This document shows positions 15,227 through 25,600 of a stretch of 64,000 nt of DNA, in pieces. Within the stretch, counting starts at the first letter, position 1, and each line of letters opens with the position of its first letter. The notes under the pieces were generated by a model. That model ran no database searches, was not told the DNA's origin, and saw only the letters and a program-made list of their open reading frames with translations. Origin of the DNA: Ferruginibacter sp. HRS2-29 (lineage in GTDB: Bacteria > Bacteroidota > Bacteroidia > Chitinophagales > Chitinophagaceae). The DNA lies in NCBI RefSeq assembly GCF_024343615.1, contig NZ_RJUB01000124.1, forward strand, positions 92,667-156,666, in the 5' to 3' direction. Position numbers and translations under genes: made by a program.

Positions 15227-15718
15227 ATGAAAAAACTCACCCTCCTCCTCACGCTTATCCTTTTCGTAAACATATTACTGGCACAGGAAACCAAATTATA
15301 CGATCCCTCCGCCAATGCCGAAAAAGACCTCGCCGCTGCGGTAGCCAAAGCAAAAGCCGAACATAAATATGTATTGGTACAAGCCGGTGGCAACTGGTGC
15401 AAATGGTGCATCGAGTTTGCCCGCTTCGCGAAAGCTGATCCAAAGATCGATTCGGTGATCAACTCCTCTTTTGTATGGTATCACCTCAATTACAGCAAAG
15501 AAAATGAGAACAAGGCCACCCTTGCCAAACTCGGGTACCCACAGCGTTTCGGGTTTCCTTCCTTTATCATTTTAAATGAAAAAGGCGAACGTATCCACAC
15601 ACAAAACAGCGAATACCTCGAAGACGGGAAAAAAAGTTACGATCAGCGAAAAGTACAATCGTTCCTGGAAATGTGGACGCCGCATGCATTGGATCCGGCG
15701 ATGTACGGGAGTAAATAG
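15227..15718 (+). CDS. Secreted thioredoxin-like protein
   Basis: The 163-aa protein has a Sec signal peptide (MKKLTLLLTLILFVNILLAQ) followed by a thioredoxin fold. The redox motif is CKWC in GGNWCKWCIEF and the cis-proline is in FGFPSFIILNEKG. It is expected to act in the periplasm in thiol-disulfide exchange, but the redox partner is not evident from neighbours. A TAnnTTTG box (TAATTTTG, 15215-15222) lies only 4 bases before the ATG, so the transcript may be leaderless or the real promoter lies further up. Confidence 0.88.
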   Translation: MKKLTLLLTLILFVNILLAQETKLYDPSANAEKDLAAAVAKAKAEHKYVLVQAGGNWCKWCIEFARFAKADPKIDSVINSSFVWYHLNYSKENENKATLAKLGYPQRFGFPSFIILNEKGERIHTQNSEYLEDGKKSYDQRKVQSFLEMWTPHALDPAMYGSK

Positions 15719-15746
15719 TTGTTAGTTGTTAGCGCTATATAATTTG

Positions 15747-15772
15747 AGCTCCTTTATTTTGGGAGCTTTTTT
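15747..15772 (+). terminator. Terminator after the thioredoxin-like gene
   Basis: AGCTCC and GGAGCT form a short stem around a TTTATTTTG loop, followed by a T-run; it starts 28 bases after the stop codon. Confidence 0.7.
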
Positions 15773-15989
15773 AATTTGAGGGGTTCTTAAATAAGATGCT
15801 GGTTGCCGGATGCTGGTAGTTTACATTAAGTTATCTTCACCCCGGTCTTCACCAGTTCGTATAATTCGTGAATACAATTCGTGTCTTTAAAAGTTACGTG
15901 GTTGGCCGGGAGGCCACACCACGGCTTCTAACAAATGATCTTCGCTAATTCGTGTAATTCACTTTAATTCGTGTAATAAAAAAAATATA

Positions 15990-16469
15990 ATGAGCCCCAA
16001 GTTTCTCCAACTGGTCACACATCCTTTCAAGTTTCGCCTTTTTTTGCTGACAAAATTGCCCAGCGCCTATTTCAGCGGGGTACGTGTACGCTATGTGGAT
16101 GAAGAAAAATGCCTGGTGACGGTACCCTACAAATGGTTCTCAAAAAACCCTTTCCGCAGTACTTATTTCGCCTGCCTCTCCATGGCGGCCGAAATGAGCA
16201 CCGGTGTATTGGCCATGGCCAGTACTTTTGAACAAAAACCTGCTGTAAGCATGCTTGTGCTGAAAATGGAAGCCAACTTCATCAAAAAAGCTTCTGGCAT
16301 CACCACTTTTACCTGCGACGAAGGCAGCAGGATACAGCAAGTGGTGAGGGAAGCCATGTCGTCCGGAAAAAGTGTATCCGTTACCGTAAGGGCTGTTGGC
16401 AAGGATAAAGAGGAAAATATTGTGGCGGATTTTGCCATCACCTGGGGATTTAAAGCCAAAGCAAGCTGA
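15990..16469 (+). CDS. DUF4442 hotdog-fold protein
   Basis: The 159-aa protein matches the DUF4442 family, a hotdog fold related to acyl-CoA thioesterases such as PaaI and YiiD. Family features are the N-terminal helices, VPYKWFSKNPFRSTYFACL, AAEMSTGVLAM with the active-site-helix acidic residue, and the last strands NIVADFAITWGFK. The substrate cannot be read from the sequence. The spacer before it carries TAATTCGTGTAATTC repeats also found before the thioredoxin gene (about 15180-15212 and 15951-15985). Confidence 0.8.
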   Translation: MSPKFLQLVTHPFKFRLFLLTKLPSAYFSGVRVRYVDEEKCLVTVPYKWFSKNPFRSTYFACLSMAAEMSTGVLAMASTFEQKPAVSMLVLKMEANFIKKASGITTFTCDEGSRIQQVVREAMSSGKSVSVTVRAVGKDKEENIVADFAITWGFKAKAS

Positions 16470-16482
16470 AATACAGAGTATT

Positions 16483-16703
16483 ATCTATGATCTATGATCT
16501 GTGATCTCTTTGGATTTGAAGTACTTATGCTTTTGGGAACTCATCCGATCCGAAAGAGATCATAGATCATACATCTTTCGGTATTACCAAACCTAAAATG
16601 ACTAAATTGCAGCCTTTAATGTTCACTTTCAACTTGTAAAGAAAACCGGGCATCGTAGATCATAGATCATACATCATAGATCATAGATCATACATCATAC
16701 ATA
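16483..16703. repeat. GATCATAGATCATACATCAT repeats
   Basis: The spacer between the DUF4442 and malic enzyme genes is largely made of GATCATAGATCATACATCAT units in both orientations. The same units fill much of 35157-35290 downstream of the beta-CASP gene and appear near 45725-45800. It is a dispersed low-complexity repeat; no gene lies here. Confidence 0.7.
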
Positions 16704-16712
16704 AAAAGATTT

Positions 16713-19055
16713 ATGTCAAACGAACTTCGAAAACAACAGGCATTAGAATATCACTCCAAGGGCAGACCCGGTAAGATCGAGGTTATTCCCACCAAAGAAG
16801 CAAAAACACAGAGGGACCTTTCCCTCGCATATTCTCCCGGCGTAGCAGAGCCATGTAAAGAGATAGCTGCCAATCCCGACGATATTTATAAATACACGGC
16901 CAAAGGAAACCTGGTAGGGGTGATCAGCAATGGTACGGCCGTACTCGGTTTGGGAAATATCGGTCCCGGTGCCAGCAAGCCGGTGATGGAAGGGAAAGGG
17001 GTGTTGTTTAAAATATTTGCAGATATAGATGTATTCGATATCGAGATCAATGAAACCGATCCCGTAAAATTTGTAGAGATCGTAAAAGCCCTGGAACCAA
17101 CTTTTGGCGGCATCAATCTCGAGGATATCAAAGCTCCGGAATGCTTTTACATAGAGCAGGAGTTGCGGGCAAAATGTAATATCCCCGTGATGCACGACGA
17201 TCAGCATGGCACTGCCATCATTTCTTCGGCGGCATTGCTGAATGCGCTGGAAATACAAAAGAAAAAGATCGATAAGGTAAAATTTGTGATCAATGGCGCA
17301 GGCGCTGCTGCAATGGCCTGCATCAAACTGTACGCATCGCTTGGCGCAAAACCCTCCAATTTTATCTTGTTTGATAAAGACGGTGTACTGCACAAAGGCC
17401 GGAAGGATATTGAAGAGCTGAAACAACAGTTTACTGTTGAAGAAAAATACAAAGACTATGATCTGGCCAAAGCATTGAAAGATGCGGATGTGTTTGTAGG
17501 CCTGAGTGTAGGAAATGTGGTTACGCCTGAAATGATCAAAACGATGGCGAAGAACCCCATCGTTTTTGCTATGGCAAATCCTGATCCGGAGATCACGTAC
17601 GAACTGGCCGTGGCTTCCCGCAAAGATCTCATCATGGCCACCGGCAGAAGCGATTATCCTAACCAGGTAAACAACGTATTGGGTTTCCCTTACATTTTTC
17701 GCGGGGCATTGGATGTACGTGCAACGCAAATCAATGAAGCGATGAAACTCGCTGCAGTAAAGGCTTTGGCAGAACTGGCCAAAACCACTGTGCCGGATAT
17801 CGTGAACCTGGCTTACAACGAAAAGAACATCGCCTTTGGCGCAGATTATATTATTCCCAAACCGGTTGACCCAAGGTTGCTGGCAACAGTGGCACCGGCA
17901 GTAGCGAAAGCTGCTATGGAAAGCGGGGTAGCCCGTCAGCAGATCACCGACTGGCCGGCCTATGAAATTGAGCTCAACAAACGCCTCGGCCTGGATAACC
18001 AGCTCAGCCGTGTTATTGGTAACAAAGCAAGAAGGGATCCGAAACGCGTTGTGTTTGCCGATGCTGAAAACGCGAAAGTGTTGAAAGCCGCACAGCTGGT
18101 ACAGGATGAAAAAATCGGGTATCCGATACTGTTAGGTGATGAGAAAAAGATAAAGAAAATAGCGGCATTGAACTCTATCGACCTGGATGATATGCCGATC
18201 ATTGACCCTAAAGGGGAGGAAACGGAAGAATTGCGTAAGCAGTTTGGAGAAGTATTTTTTGAGAAACGGATGCGTAAAGGGGTCAACCGTTATGAAGCCT
18301 ACAAGATCATGCGGGAGCGTAACCACTTCGGCTGTATGATGGTGGAAACGGGCATCGCCGATTGTATGATCAGCGGGCTGAGCCGCAATTACCCGGATGC
18401 TATCAGGCCTGCATTGCAGATCATCGGTACCGAGCCTGGCGTAAAAAAGATCGCCGGCATGTACCTGTTATTTACAAAACGTGGCCCGCTGTTCCTGGCA
18501 GATACAACGGTCAACTTCAATCCTACTGCCGAAGAACTGGCAGAGATCACTTTGCTGGTGGCAAAAGAAGTGAAACAGTTCAATATCGTTCCCAAAGTAG
18601 CGATGCTTTCCTATTCTAATTTCGGCAGCAGCGATTCCCCTGAAGCCGCTTTAGTACGCAAAGCCCGCGAACTGGTTAAGATAAAAGATCCTGACCTGGT
18701 GTGCGATGGTGAAATGCAGGGGATCCTTGCTTTCAACAAAGAGATACTGAAAGAGAATTATCCTTTTACCGAGCTGGTGAATGGTGACGTGAATACACTT
18801 ATTTTCCCCAATCTCGCGGCTGGTAACATCGCCTACAACCTTTTGCAGGAAGTTGGCGGCGCGGACAGCATCGGCCCTATTTTGCTGGGGTTGAACAAAC
18901 CGGTGCATGTGTTGCAATTGGGCAGCAGCATCCGCAGTATCTACAACATGGTGGTGATAGCGGTGGTGGATGCGCAAGGCAAAACCAAGACCGACGCTAA
19001 GGAGGAAATGCGTAAAAGCAAATGGTGGAAACGTAGGCCGAAAACTACGGCATAA
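16713..19055 (+). CDS. maeB: Malic enzyme fused to a phosphotransacetylase-like domain
   Basis: This is the large bacterial malic enzyme: it oxidatively decarboxylates malate to pyruvate, usually with NADP. Residues 1-430 form the malic enzyme part, with [25 protein letters not shown], the metal-binding MHDDQHGTA and the nucleotide-binding [11 protein letters not shown]. Residues 440-780 are a phosphate acetyl/butyryltransferase-like domain ([49 protein letters not shown]). In characterised homologues the second domain is regulatory, sensing acetyl-CoA, and not a working transferase. At 780 aa the length is normal for the fused family. Confidence 0.95.
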   Translation: MSNELRKQQALEYHSKGRPGKIEVIPTKEAKTQRDLSLAYSPGVAEPCKEIAANPDDIYKYTAKGNLVGVISNGTAVLGLGNIGPGASKPVMEGKGVLFKIFADIDVFDIEINETDPVKFVEIVKALEPTFGGINLEDIKAPECFYIEQELRAKCNIPVMHDDQHGTAIISSAALLNALEIQKKKIDKVKFVINGAGAAAMACIKLYASLGAKPSNFILFDKDGVLHKGRKDIEELKQQFTVEEKYKDYDLAKALKDADVFVGLSVGNVVTPEMIKTMAKNPIVFAMANPDPEITYELAVASRKDLIMATGRSDYPNQVNNVLGFPYIFRGALDVRATQINEAMKLAAVKALAELAKTTVPDIVNLAYNEKNIAFGADYIIPKPVDPRLLATVAPAVAKAAMESGVARQQITDWPAYEIELNKRLGLDNQLSRVIGNKARRDPKRVVFADAENAKVLKAAQLVQDEKIGYPILLGDEKKIKKIAALNSIDLDDMPIIDPKGEETEELRKQFGEVFFEKRMRKGVNRYEAYKIMRERNHFGCMMVETGIADCMISGLSRNYPDAIRPALQIIGTEPGVKKIAGMYLLFTKRGPLFLADTTVNFNPTAEELAEITLLVAKEVKQFNIVPKVAMLSYSNFGSSDSPEAALVRKARELVKIKDPDLVCDGEMQGILAFNKEILKENYPFTELVNGDVNTLIFPNLAAGNIAYNLLQEVGGADSIGPILLGLNKPVHVLQLGSSIRSIYNMVVIAVVDAQGKTKTDAKEEMRKSKWWKRRPKTTA

Positions 19056-19074
19056 TAATGGTACTATTCTTCGA

Positions 19075-19144
19075 CTGTCAGTCTGAGCTTGTCGAAGACA
19101 GAATTTGATAACGGGGTTGTGCTTCGACAAGCTCAGCATGACAG
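19075..19144. repeat. CTTCGACAAGCTCAG-family palindrome
   Basis: CTGTCAGTCTGAGCTTGTCGAAG (19075-19097) and CTTCGACAAGCTCAGCATGACAG (19122-19144) are near-perfect inverted copies. The same family occurs at 26850-26920, 43388-43454 and, as direct repeats, at 22405-22612. Confidence 0.85.
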
Positions 19145-19186
19145 CTATTTTGACGATAAGCTGAATTCATATTATAATTGAACCGA

Positions 19187-19924
19187 ATGAACTTTTTTAC
19201 ACACTTAGGCAAATATCTCCTGATGCTGAAAGGCATGTTCAGCAAGCCTGAAAATGCCAAGCTATACTGGAAGGAATTCATGCATCAATGCGCCGATATC
19301 GGTGTGGGGTCGCTGGGCATCGTGAGCATCATTTCCCTCTTTATGGGTGCGGTGAGTACGGTGCAGACTGCTTACCAGCTGGTGAGCCCGCTGATCTCAA
19401 AGAGTACCATTGCGCAGATCGTACGCGACACGGTGATACTGGAATTTGCGCCTACCTTGGTGTGTATTGTACTCGCCGGTGTGATCGGCAGTAAGATCGC
19501 GAGCGAACTGGGTAATATGCGGGTGAGTGAACAAATTGATGCACTCGAGATCATGGGGATCAATACAAAAACATACCTCGTGATGCCGAAGATAGCGGCA
19601 GCATTGGTAACTATTCCATTGATGGTGATCCTTGCGATGGTGCTGGGAATATACGGCGGCCGTTTTGCCGGCTCTGCGGCCGGAATTTTATCTACCGACA
19701 CTTTCGATAAAGGGCTGATGGAATCCTTCATGCCCTTCAACGTCACATTCGCCCTCATAAAGGCCTACACATTTGCATTTTTTATCAGCAGCATACCTGC
19801 CTATTTTGGATATTACGTAACAGGTGGTTCGCTGGAGATCGGCCGTAGCAGCACGAAATCTGTGGTAGTGACGTGTATCGTTATTTTATTGTCGGATTAT
19901 ATCCTGGCAGCAGCTCTTCTTTAG
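19187..19924 (+). CDS. MlaE-family ABC transporter permease
   Basis: The 245-aa protein is a five-helix permease of the MlaE/YrbE type, which with an MlaF-like ATPase moves phospholipids or other lipids between membranes. Diagnostic segments are the helix with FMGAVSTVQTAYQLVSP, ELGNMRVSEQIDALEIMGINT (the coupling region) and the closing helices ending in ILLSDYILAAALL. I use ATG 19187; a TTG three codons earlier is also in frame. The ATPase partner begins 288 bases downstream beyond a repeat tract. No MlaD-type substrate-binding gene is visible nearby. Confidence 0.92.
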   Translation: MNFFTHLGKYLLMLKGMFSKPENAKLYWKEFMHQCADIGVGSLGIVSIISLFMGAVSTVQTAYQLVSPLISKSTIAQIVRDTVILEFAPTLVCIVLAGVIGSKIASELGNMRVSEQIDALEIMGINTKTYLVMPKIAAALVTIPLMVILAMVLGIYGGRFAGSAAGILSTDTFDKGLMESFMPFNVTFALIKAYTFAFFISSIPAYFGYYVTGGSLEIGRSSTKSVVVTCIVILLSDYILAAALL

Positions 19925-20212
19925 TTCAAGAGGTTCAAGAGGTTCAAAAGGTTCAAGAGGTTCAAAACGTTTGTGAAGCCGTCAACCTTTGAGCTCTTAA
20001 ACTTTTAAACCTTAAACCTTGAACCTTTTTAACCTTTTGAACTGTTTAACCTTTTGAACCTTTTGAACCTTTTGAACTGTTGAACCTTTTGAACCTTTTG
20101 AACTGTTGAACCTTTTGAACCTTTTGAACTGTTGAACCTTTTGAACCTTTTGAACTGTTGAACCTTTTGAACTGTTGACCTTTTGAACCTTTTAAACTTT
20201 TGAACTTTCTTT
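19925..20212. repeat. GAACCTTTT tandem repeat tract between permease and ATPase genes
   Basis: The left part is AGGTTCAAGAGGTTCAAAAG (about 19928-19966). The right part is more than ten copies of the complementary AACCTTTTGAAC with interspersed GAACTGTT (about 20000-20208). The two parts could form a large hairpin. The same motif recurs at 26704-26800, 27921-27960, 28437-28470, 33600-33630 and 37358-37490. No gene lies here. Confidence 0.85.
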
Positions 20213-20995
20213 ATGATTGAATTTAAAGATTTACGAAAAAGCTTCGGCGACAAGGTCGTTCTCGATGGGGTGAGCCACGTGATGGAAACGGGCAAGACGA
20301 ATCTCATCATAGGTACGAGCGGCAGTGGTAAAACGGTATTGCAGAAATGCCTGGTAGGCTTATTTGAGCCCGATGAAGGTGAGATCATCTACGACGGCGT
20401 GAACTTTACCGATATGGTGGAAGACGAGCGTAAACTATTGCGCCAGCAGATAGGCATGCTGTTTCAGGGGTCGGCCCTGTTTGATAGCATGACGGTGGAA
20501 GATAATATCAAATTTCCTCTGGACATGTTTACCAACGACAACAACACTACAAAGATGAAGCGTGTGAATGAAGTGTTGGAAAGGGTAAACCTGAAAGATG
20601 CGAACAAAAAATTTCCTGCAGAGATCAGTGGAGGTATGAAAAAAAGGGTAGGTATAGCAAGGGCGATCGTGCTCAATCCTAAATATCTTTTTTGTGATGA
20701 ACCCAACTCGGGCCTTGATCCTAAAACATCGATGGTGATCGATAAACTGATCAAGGAACTTACCGTGGAATTCAACATCACTACCGTTATCAATACCCAC
20801 GATATGAACAGTGTGATGGAGATCGGCGATAATATCCTCTACATGGTAGATGGTAAAAAAGAATGGACAGGCAACAGCCAGGAGATCATTTTCTCCGATA
20901 ACCAACAACTCAACGAATTTATTTTCGCCTCCGAATTCTTACAGGATGCCAAACACATGAGGATGATAGAAGCGAAAGAAGGGAAGAAAGGGTAG
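20213..20995 (+). CDS. MlaF-family ABC transporter ATP-binding protein
   Basis: The 260-aa ATPase has Walker A (GTSGSGKT, about residues 35-42), Q-loop (MLFQGSALFDSMTV), signature ISGGMKKRVGIARAI, Walker B YLFCDEPNSGLDP and the switch histidine in INTHDMNS. The SGGMKKR signature and SALFDSMTVEDN Q-loop segment are typical of the MlaF/Mkl subgroup, which pairs with MlaE permeases in retrograde lipid transport. It should work with the permease at 19187 despite the repeat-filled gap. The last 25 residues are a charged tail. Confidence 0.94.
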   Translation: MIEFKDLRKSFGDKVVLDGVSHVMETGKTNLIIGTSGSGKTVLQKCLVGLFEPDEGEIIYDGVNFTDMVEDERKLLRQQIGMLFQGSALFDSMTVEDNIKFPLDMFTNDNNTTKMKRVNEVLERVNLKDANKKFPAEISGGMKKRVGIARAIVLNPKYLFCDEPNSGLDPKTSMVIDKLIKELTVEFNITTVINTHDMNSVMEIGDNILYMVDGKKEWTGNSQEIIFSDNQQLNEFIFASEFLQDAKHMRMIEAKEGKKG

Positions 20996-21069
20996 AAATT
21001 ACGAATTAAACATTACGAATTACGAATGATGGTTTCAATCCGTAATTCGTAATGTTTAATTCGTAATTT
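20996..21069. terminator. Perfect 29-bp inverted repeat between convergent genes
   Basis: The arms 20996-21024 and 21041-21069 are perfectly complementary (AAATTACGAATTAAAC... type), with a 16-base loop and A/T runs at the ends. It begins at the ATPase stop codon and ends next to the amidohydrolase stop, so it can act as a bidirectional terminator. A related structure lies at 47382-47449. Confidence 0.8.
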
Positions 21070-22371
21070 TTATTTTATCCCGTATTTCTTTTTGTATTTA
21101 TCATTCAGCTCTTTATGCTTGTCATTCAGGTCTACATCACGGCCTTGTATAAACGCTTTTGTAACTACGCTTGTTCTCATATCCAGAATATCGCCATTGC
21201 TGATGATGAAGTTGGCATCTTTTCCAACTTCCACACTGCCGGACTTGTCGGCGATGCCTAATATTTTGGCGGCATTCAGTGTGATAGCCTGCAGCGCTTC
21301 CTCTTTGCTGAGCCCGTAAGCCACGGACTGGCCTGCGTTGAACATCAGGTTGCGGCCGGTAGTTTGGCCGTCTTCATCGGTAAGGGCGAAGAGTACACCG
21401 GCTTTTTGCAAAACAGCAGGGGTTTTAAATGGCTGGTCTATATCGTCATCATCGCTGGTAGGCAGGCTGAACAATTGTTGCAGGATGACAGAAATATTAT
21501 TTTGCTTCAGTAAAGAGGCGATCTGAAAACTTTCGCTTCCGCCAACAACTGTTACATTGAAACCGAATTCTTTTACAAAGTCAATGGCTACCAGCATTTC
21601 CTTTACCGTGTTGCAATGGATGAACAATCGTTGCTCTTTGCTGAATAATTTTTTTGCCGAAGCAAGTTTCAGGTTTGTGGCAGTACGGTCACCCGTATGC
21701 GCTGAATAGGCTTTTGCATCGCGGAAAAAATTCTTTACTGTTTCGATCCTGTCCAATGCCTCTTTCAACGGATCGCTGTCCGGCCCCGCATTCTGGCGAA
21801 AGCGGTTAGGGCGTACCAATAAGGATGGCATATAAAAATGCATACCGTCATCCATATTGTAAACGGCGTCTTCCCAGTTCCATGCGTCAAATTGTACCAC
21901 GCTGCTGCTGCCTGCCAGCAACGATCCCTGTGGTGCAATGTTGGCGAATAAAATTCCGTTGCTGCGCAACGTATTGATGATCTTGCTATCGGCATTATAG
22001 GCCACGATGCTTCTTACATTCGGGTTCAGTTCGCCGATCTCATTGTAATCATTGCTGCCTTTTACCTGGCTGCCTATTTCCCTCAAGCCTATGTTGGTAT
22101 TGGATAAGATCAAACCAGGATATACATGTTTGCCGGTGGCGTCAAATACTTTTACATCATCTGCGGGGATGGGAAGGTTTGCGCCGATCTTTTCAATTTT
22201 GCCGTTATTTACCTGTATCGTGGTATTTTCCAGCACCTGGCCATTGCCCACATGAACGGTCGCATTTTTTATAAAAAGCAACCCTTTATAAACCGGTGCC
22301 GGTGAAATGTTATCCTGTGCAAAGCCTTTCAGTCCGGCGAACAACAGGAATAGGACGATATATTTTTTCAT
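21070..22371 (-). CDS. Secreted amidohydrolase-like protein lacking the first metal motif
   Basis: The 433-aa protein has a Sec signal peptide (MKKYIVLFLLFAGLKGFAQ) and an amidohydrolase barrel framed by the usual beta sandwich: LFIKNATVHVGNGQVLENTTI, KHVYPGLILSN, SKEEALQAITLNAAKILGI and KSGSVEVGKDANFII. Where active members have PGxIDxHxH after the first sandwich, this one reads YPGLILSNTNIG, so the HxH metal ligands are missing. FIHCNT and LTDEDGQ keep later positions only in part. It may be a pseudoenzyme or use another site. It follows the larger amidohydrolase gene on the same strand across a repeat array, and the pair is probably co-functional. Confidence 0.85.
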   Translation of the reverse strand: MKKYIVLFLLFAGLKGFAQDNISPAPVYKGLLFIKNATVHVGNGQVLENTTIQVNNGKIEKIGANLPIPADDVKVFDATGKHVYPGLILSNTNIGLREIGSQVKGSNDYNEIGELNPNVRSIVAYNADSKIINTLRSNGILFANIAPQGSLLAGSSSVVQFDAWNWEDAVYNMDDGMHFYMPSLLVRPNRFRQNAGPDSDPLKEALDRIETVKNFFRDAKAYSAHTGDRTATNLKLASAKKLFSKEQRLFIHCNTVKEMLVAIDFVKEFGFNVTVVGGSESFQIASLLKQNNISVILQQLFSLPTSDDDDIDQPFKTPAVLQKAGVLFALTDEDGQTTGRNLMFNAGQSVAYGLSKEEALQAITLNAAKILGIADKSGSVEVGKDANFIISNGDILDMRTSVVTKAFIQGRDVDLNDKHKELNDKYKKKYGIK

Positions 22372-22404
22372 TAGATTTTATTTAAAATATTTTAAGTGTA
22401 TTAT

Positions 22405-22612
22405 CCTTCGACAAGCTCAGGATGACATTTCCTTCTACAAGCCCAGGATGATATTTCCTTCTACAAGCCCAGGATGACATTTCCTTCGACAAGCCCAGGA
22501 TGATATTTCCTTCTACAAGCCCAGGATGACATTTCCTTCGACAAGCTCAGGATGATATTTCCTTCGACAAGCTCAGGATGATATTTCCTTCGACAAGCTC
22601 AGGGTGACAGTC
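22405..22612. repeat. Eight tandem 26-bp repeats
   Basis: Eight exactly phased 26-base units of the type CCTTCGACAAGCTCAGGATG + AYATTT run from 22405 to 22612. Units differ at a few positions (TCGAC/TCTAC, GCTC/GCCC, GACA/GATA), and the last ends in GGGTGACAGTCC. The unit is one arm of the CTTCGACAAGCTCAG palindrome found elsewhere in the window, here amplified as direct repeats between two amidohydrolase genes. Confidence 0.92.
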
Positions 22613-22640
22613 CGGGAATGAATTTCGAATGATTGAATTA

Positions 22641-25600
22641 TTAATTATTAATTATTAATTCTTCACTGTTTTCCACCAGCAAACCATGCTTGTGCATGTG
22701 ATCTTCACATTCATTCACCTTCCTGAAGCTTGGCGTAGCGGGGGTTGTAGGGCCACCGCCTTTTTTCTCATCCAGCATTTTTTGAATGATACGGGTTCTT
22801 TCATTCAATACCTGCTGGCGCAGTCGTTTATCCCTTTCCCTGTCGAAATACAAAGTGCCATCCACGATCGTTTTTTCCGCTACCGCGTAAACGCTCAACG
22901 GATTGTTGCTCCACAATACAAGATCGGCGTCTTTACCTGCTTTTATACTTCCTACCTGCTTGTCGATATGCAGCATCACCGCGGGATTGATCGTCACCAT
23001 TTTTAATGCATCTTCTTCGCTCATGCCGCTGTACTTGATACTTTTTGCCGCTTCCTGGTTGAGCCTGCGGGCCATTTCCGCGTCATCGCTGTTGATGGCT
23101 ACATTTAATCCTACTCCATGCATGATGCCTGCATTGTAGGCAATGGCATCCTGTACTTCCATCTTGTATGCCCACCAATCGCTGAAAGTACTGGCATTGG
23201 CGCCATGTGCTTTCATCTTATCGGCCACTTTGTATCCTTCAAGAATATGCGTAAATGTATTTACGGTAAATCCAAATTGCTCCGCCATGCGCATCGTTTC
23301 TATGATCTCGCTGGCCACATAACTATGGCAGGTGATGAATCTTTTTTTATTCATGATCTCTACCAATGCATCCAGCTCAAGGTCCCTGCGCACGTATCTT
23401 GCATTAGGGCTTTTCAGCTGTGTTTCATAATCTTTCGCTCTTGTAAATGCATCCAGTTGTACCTGCTGTACACCCATCCTGCTATCAGGGAAACGATTGT
23501 TGTTTTGCGCAGGCGTACGTTTTACGTTTTCGCCAAGGGCGAACTTGATAAAACCATCGGCACCTTTAAATTTGATATCGTTGTCATTGCCACCCCAACG
23601 CAGTTTGATCAGCTGGGTTTGCCCGCCAATCGTATTGGCGCTTCCATGAAGGATATGTGATGTGGTAACACCACCGCTCAGCTGGCGATAGATATCAATG
23701 TCATCGGGGTCTAGATTATCGCCGATGCGCACTTCCGAAGTCACCGACTGGCCGCCTTCATTGATAGATGCTGCCGCAATATGTGAGTGCTCGTCAATGA
23801 TGCCTGCGGTAAGATGTTTGCCTGTACCATCGATCACTACTGCATTTCCGGCGGCGAGATTTTTTCCCACCGAGGCAATTTTTCCATTCTGTACCAACAC
23901 ATCCGTATTCTGCAGCACGCCTTCTTTTTCACTCGTCCATACCGTCGCATTTTTGATCAGCATGTTTTGCGCCTTCGGCATTTCTTCCCAGCCATAACTC
24001 ATGTTGGGGAAAGTCAGTTTACCTATAACAGGAGCTGTTTTTTTCTTTGCGCTATCTGTTTTGGCTACTGCATCTTTTACAAATGTTGCGGTCCATACTA
24101 TAGTGTTTCCGGTACTATCTGTGCCAGATCCGTTCCACTCTTTTCCATTATTCACACCACTCAGCCGGTATCCTTTCTTTCCTTTTTTTGTTTCGTTGAA
24201 ATTTATTTTCACCATTTTTCCATCAAAAGAAAATTTGGCTGCCACAGTATCTTTTGCGTAAACATCTGCAGCATTGCTGCTTTTTACTTCTAATGTATAA
24301 GCCTTGTTGCCGCTGGCAGAAGTCAGTTGTAAATTATAAGTGCCTTTTAGTTCAGAAGCAATTTCATCTTTCACAATATATTTTTCACCCTGGACCCAGT
24401 TTTGTAAAATGCTTGTCTTTTCTGCAAACACGGGGCCGTTGGTAATAAGGAAACTGGCGATTTTACCGGGTTCTAAACTGCCAAGCGCTCCATAAAAACC
24501 TATCATGGCAGCAGGTGTTCTGGTAAGTGCATCCAATGCCCTTGATTCGCTCAGCCCGTATTCTATCGCTTTGCGGATATTCGCCAGGAATTGTTTTGTA
24601 TCTCTCAGATCGGCCGTAGTGATACAAAAGTCGATGCCTGCTTTTTCAAAAGCCGCCAGGTTGGAAGGGGCCATTTCCCAGTTCTTCAGATCGGCGAGGC
24701 TCACAAATCTTGCATCGTTAGGGTCATCCACATCCATTGCCTGCGGAAAATTGAGCGAGAGGATAAAACCCGCTTTGGTGTCTTTCATTTCGCTGATGCG
24801 CTGGTATTCATTCCCGCCGGCTTTGATGATGAACTGCACGCCAAATTCATCACCGATCCTGTCTGCTCGCAGGTCGTTCCATTTATCACCAGCATCAAAT
24901 ATCAGTGGCAGCGAAAGATTTTCGTTCCATGCCAGCAGGCTCTGGTTTACGCCTTCGGTAGCAGGTTTGCCGCCTTGTTTCATCATTTCTTTATACCATT
25001 GTCCATCCAAAAATGTCTGGCGCAGCAATGCTATGGAACCCATCATGCTGCCCGGGTAAGATTGTGTGCTGCTGCCTTTGTTGAAAGAATAATAACTCGC
25101 TGCTTTTTGCTGCAGGATGGTAAGGTTCTCGCTTTTGTTGGCGAGACTTACAAATGCCCCGGTGCCGCGGGCAATGCCATCTTTCTGGTGGGTGAGTACC
25201 GAGCCAAATCCCTGCTCACGCAATGGCCTGGCTTTGCTGTCGTCATTATTAAAAAGCTCGTCGGCATTGACCTGCGACTTGATGGCCTGGTTCCAGCCAT
25301 AAGCGCCTTTGGTATTGCTGGTAAGTTGCGCCGGCGCAAAGAAGTTGAAATTGCCCTGCGGACGCTGAGGTACCGCGATGCCATAATCACTGAATATATC
25401 TATGAAGGATGGATAGATATATTTGCCTTTACAATCTACCTGTATCGCATCGGCAGGGATATTCACTTTTGTACCAACCTCGATGATACGCCCTTCCCGA
25501 ATGAGCAGCGTGGCCGATTGCAGCGTTGTTTTAGAATCTTTTACAATGGTGGCATTGGTGAATGCATAAGTGCCCGTTCGTTTATCGGCGACACCATTTA

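Noticed and set aside
22405..22612. Regular repeats resembling a CRISPR array
   Set aside because: Units are contiguous 26-base repeats with no unique spacers, and no cas gene is in the window.
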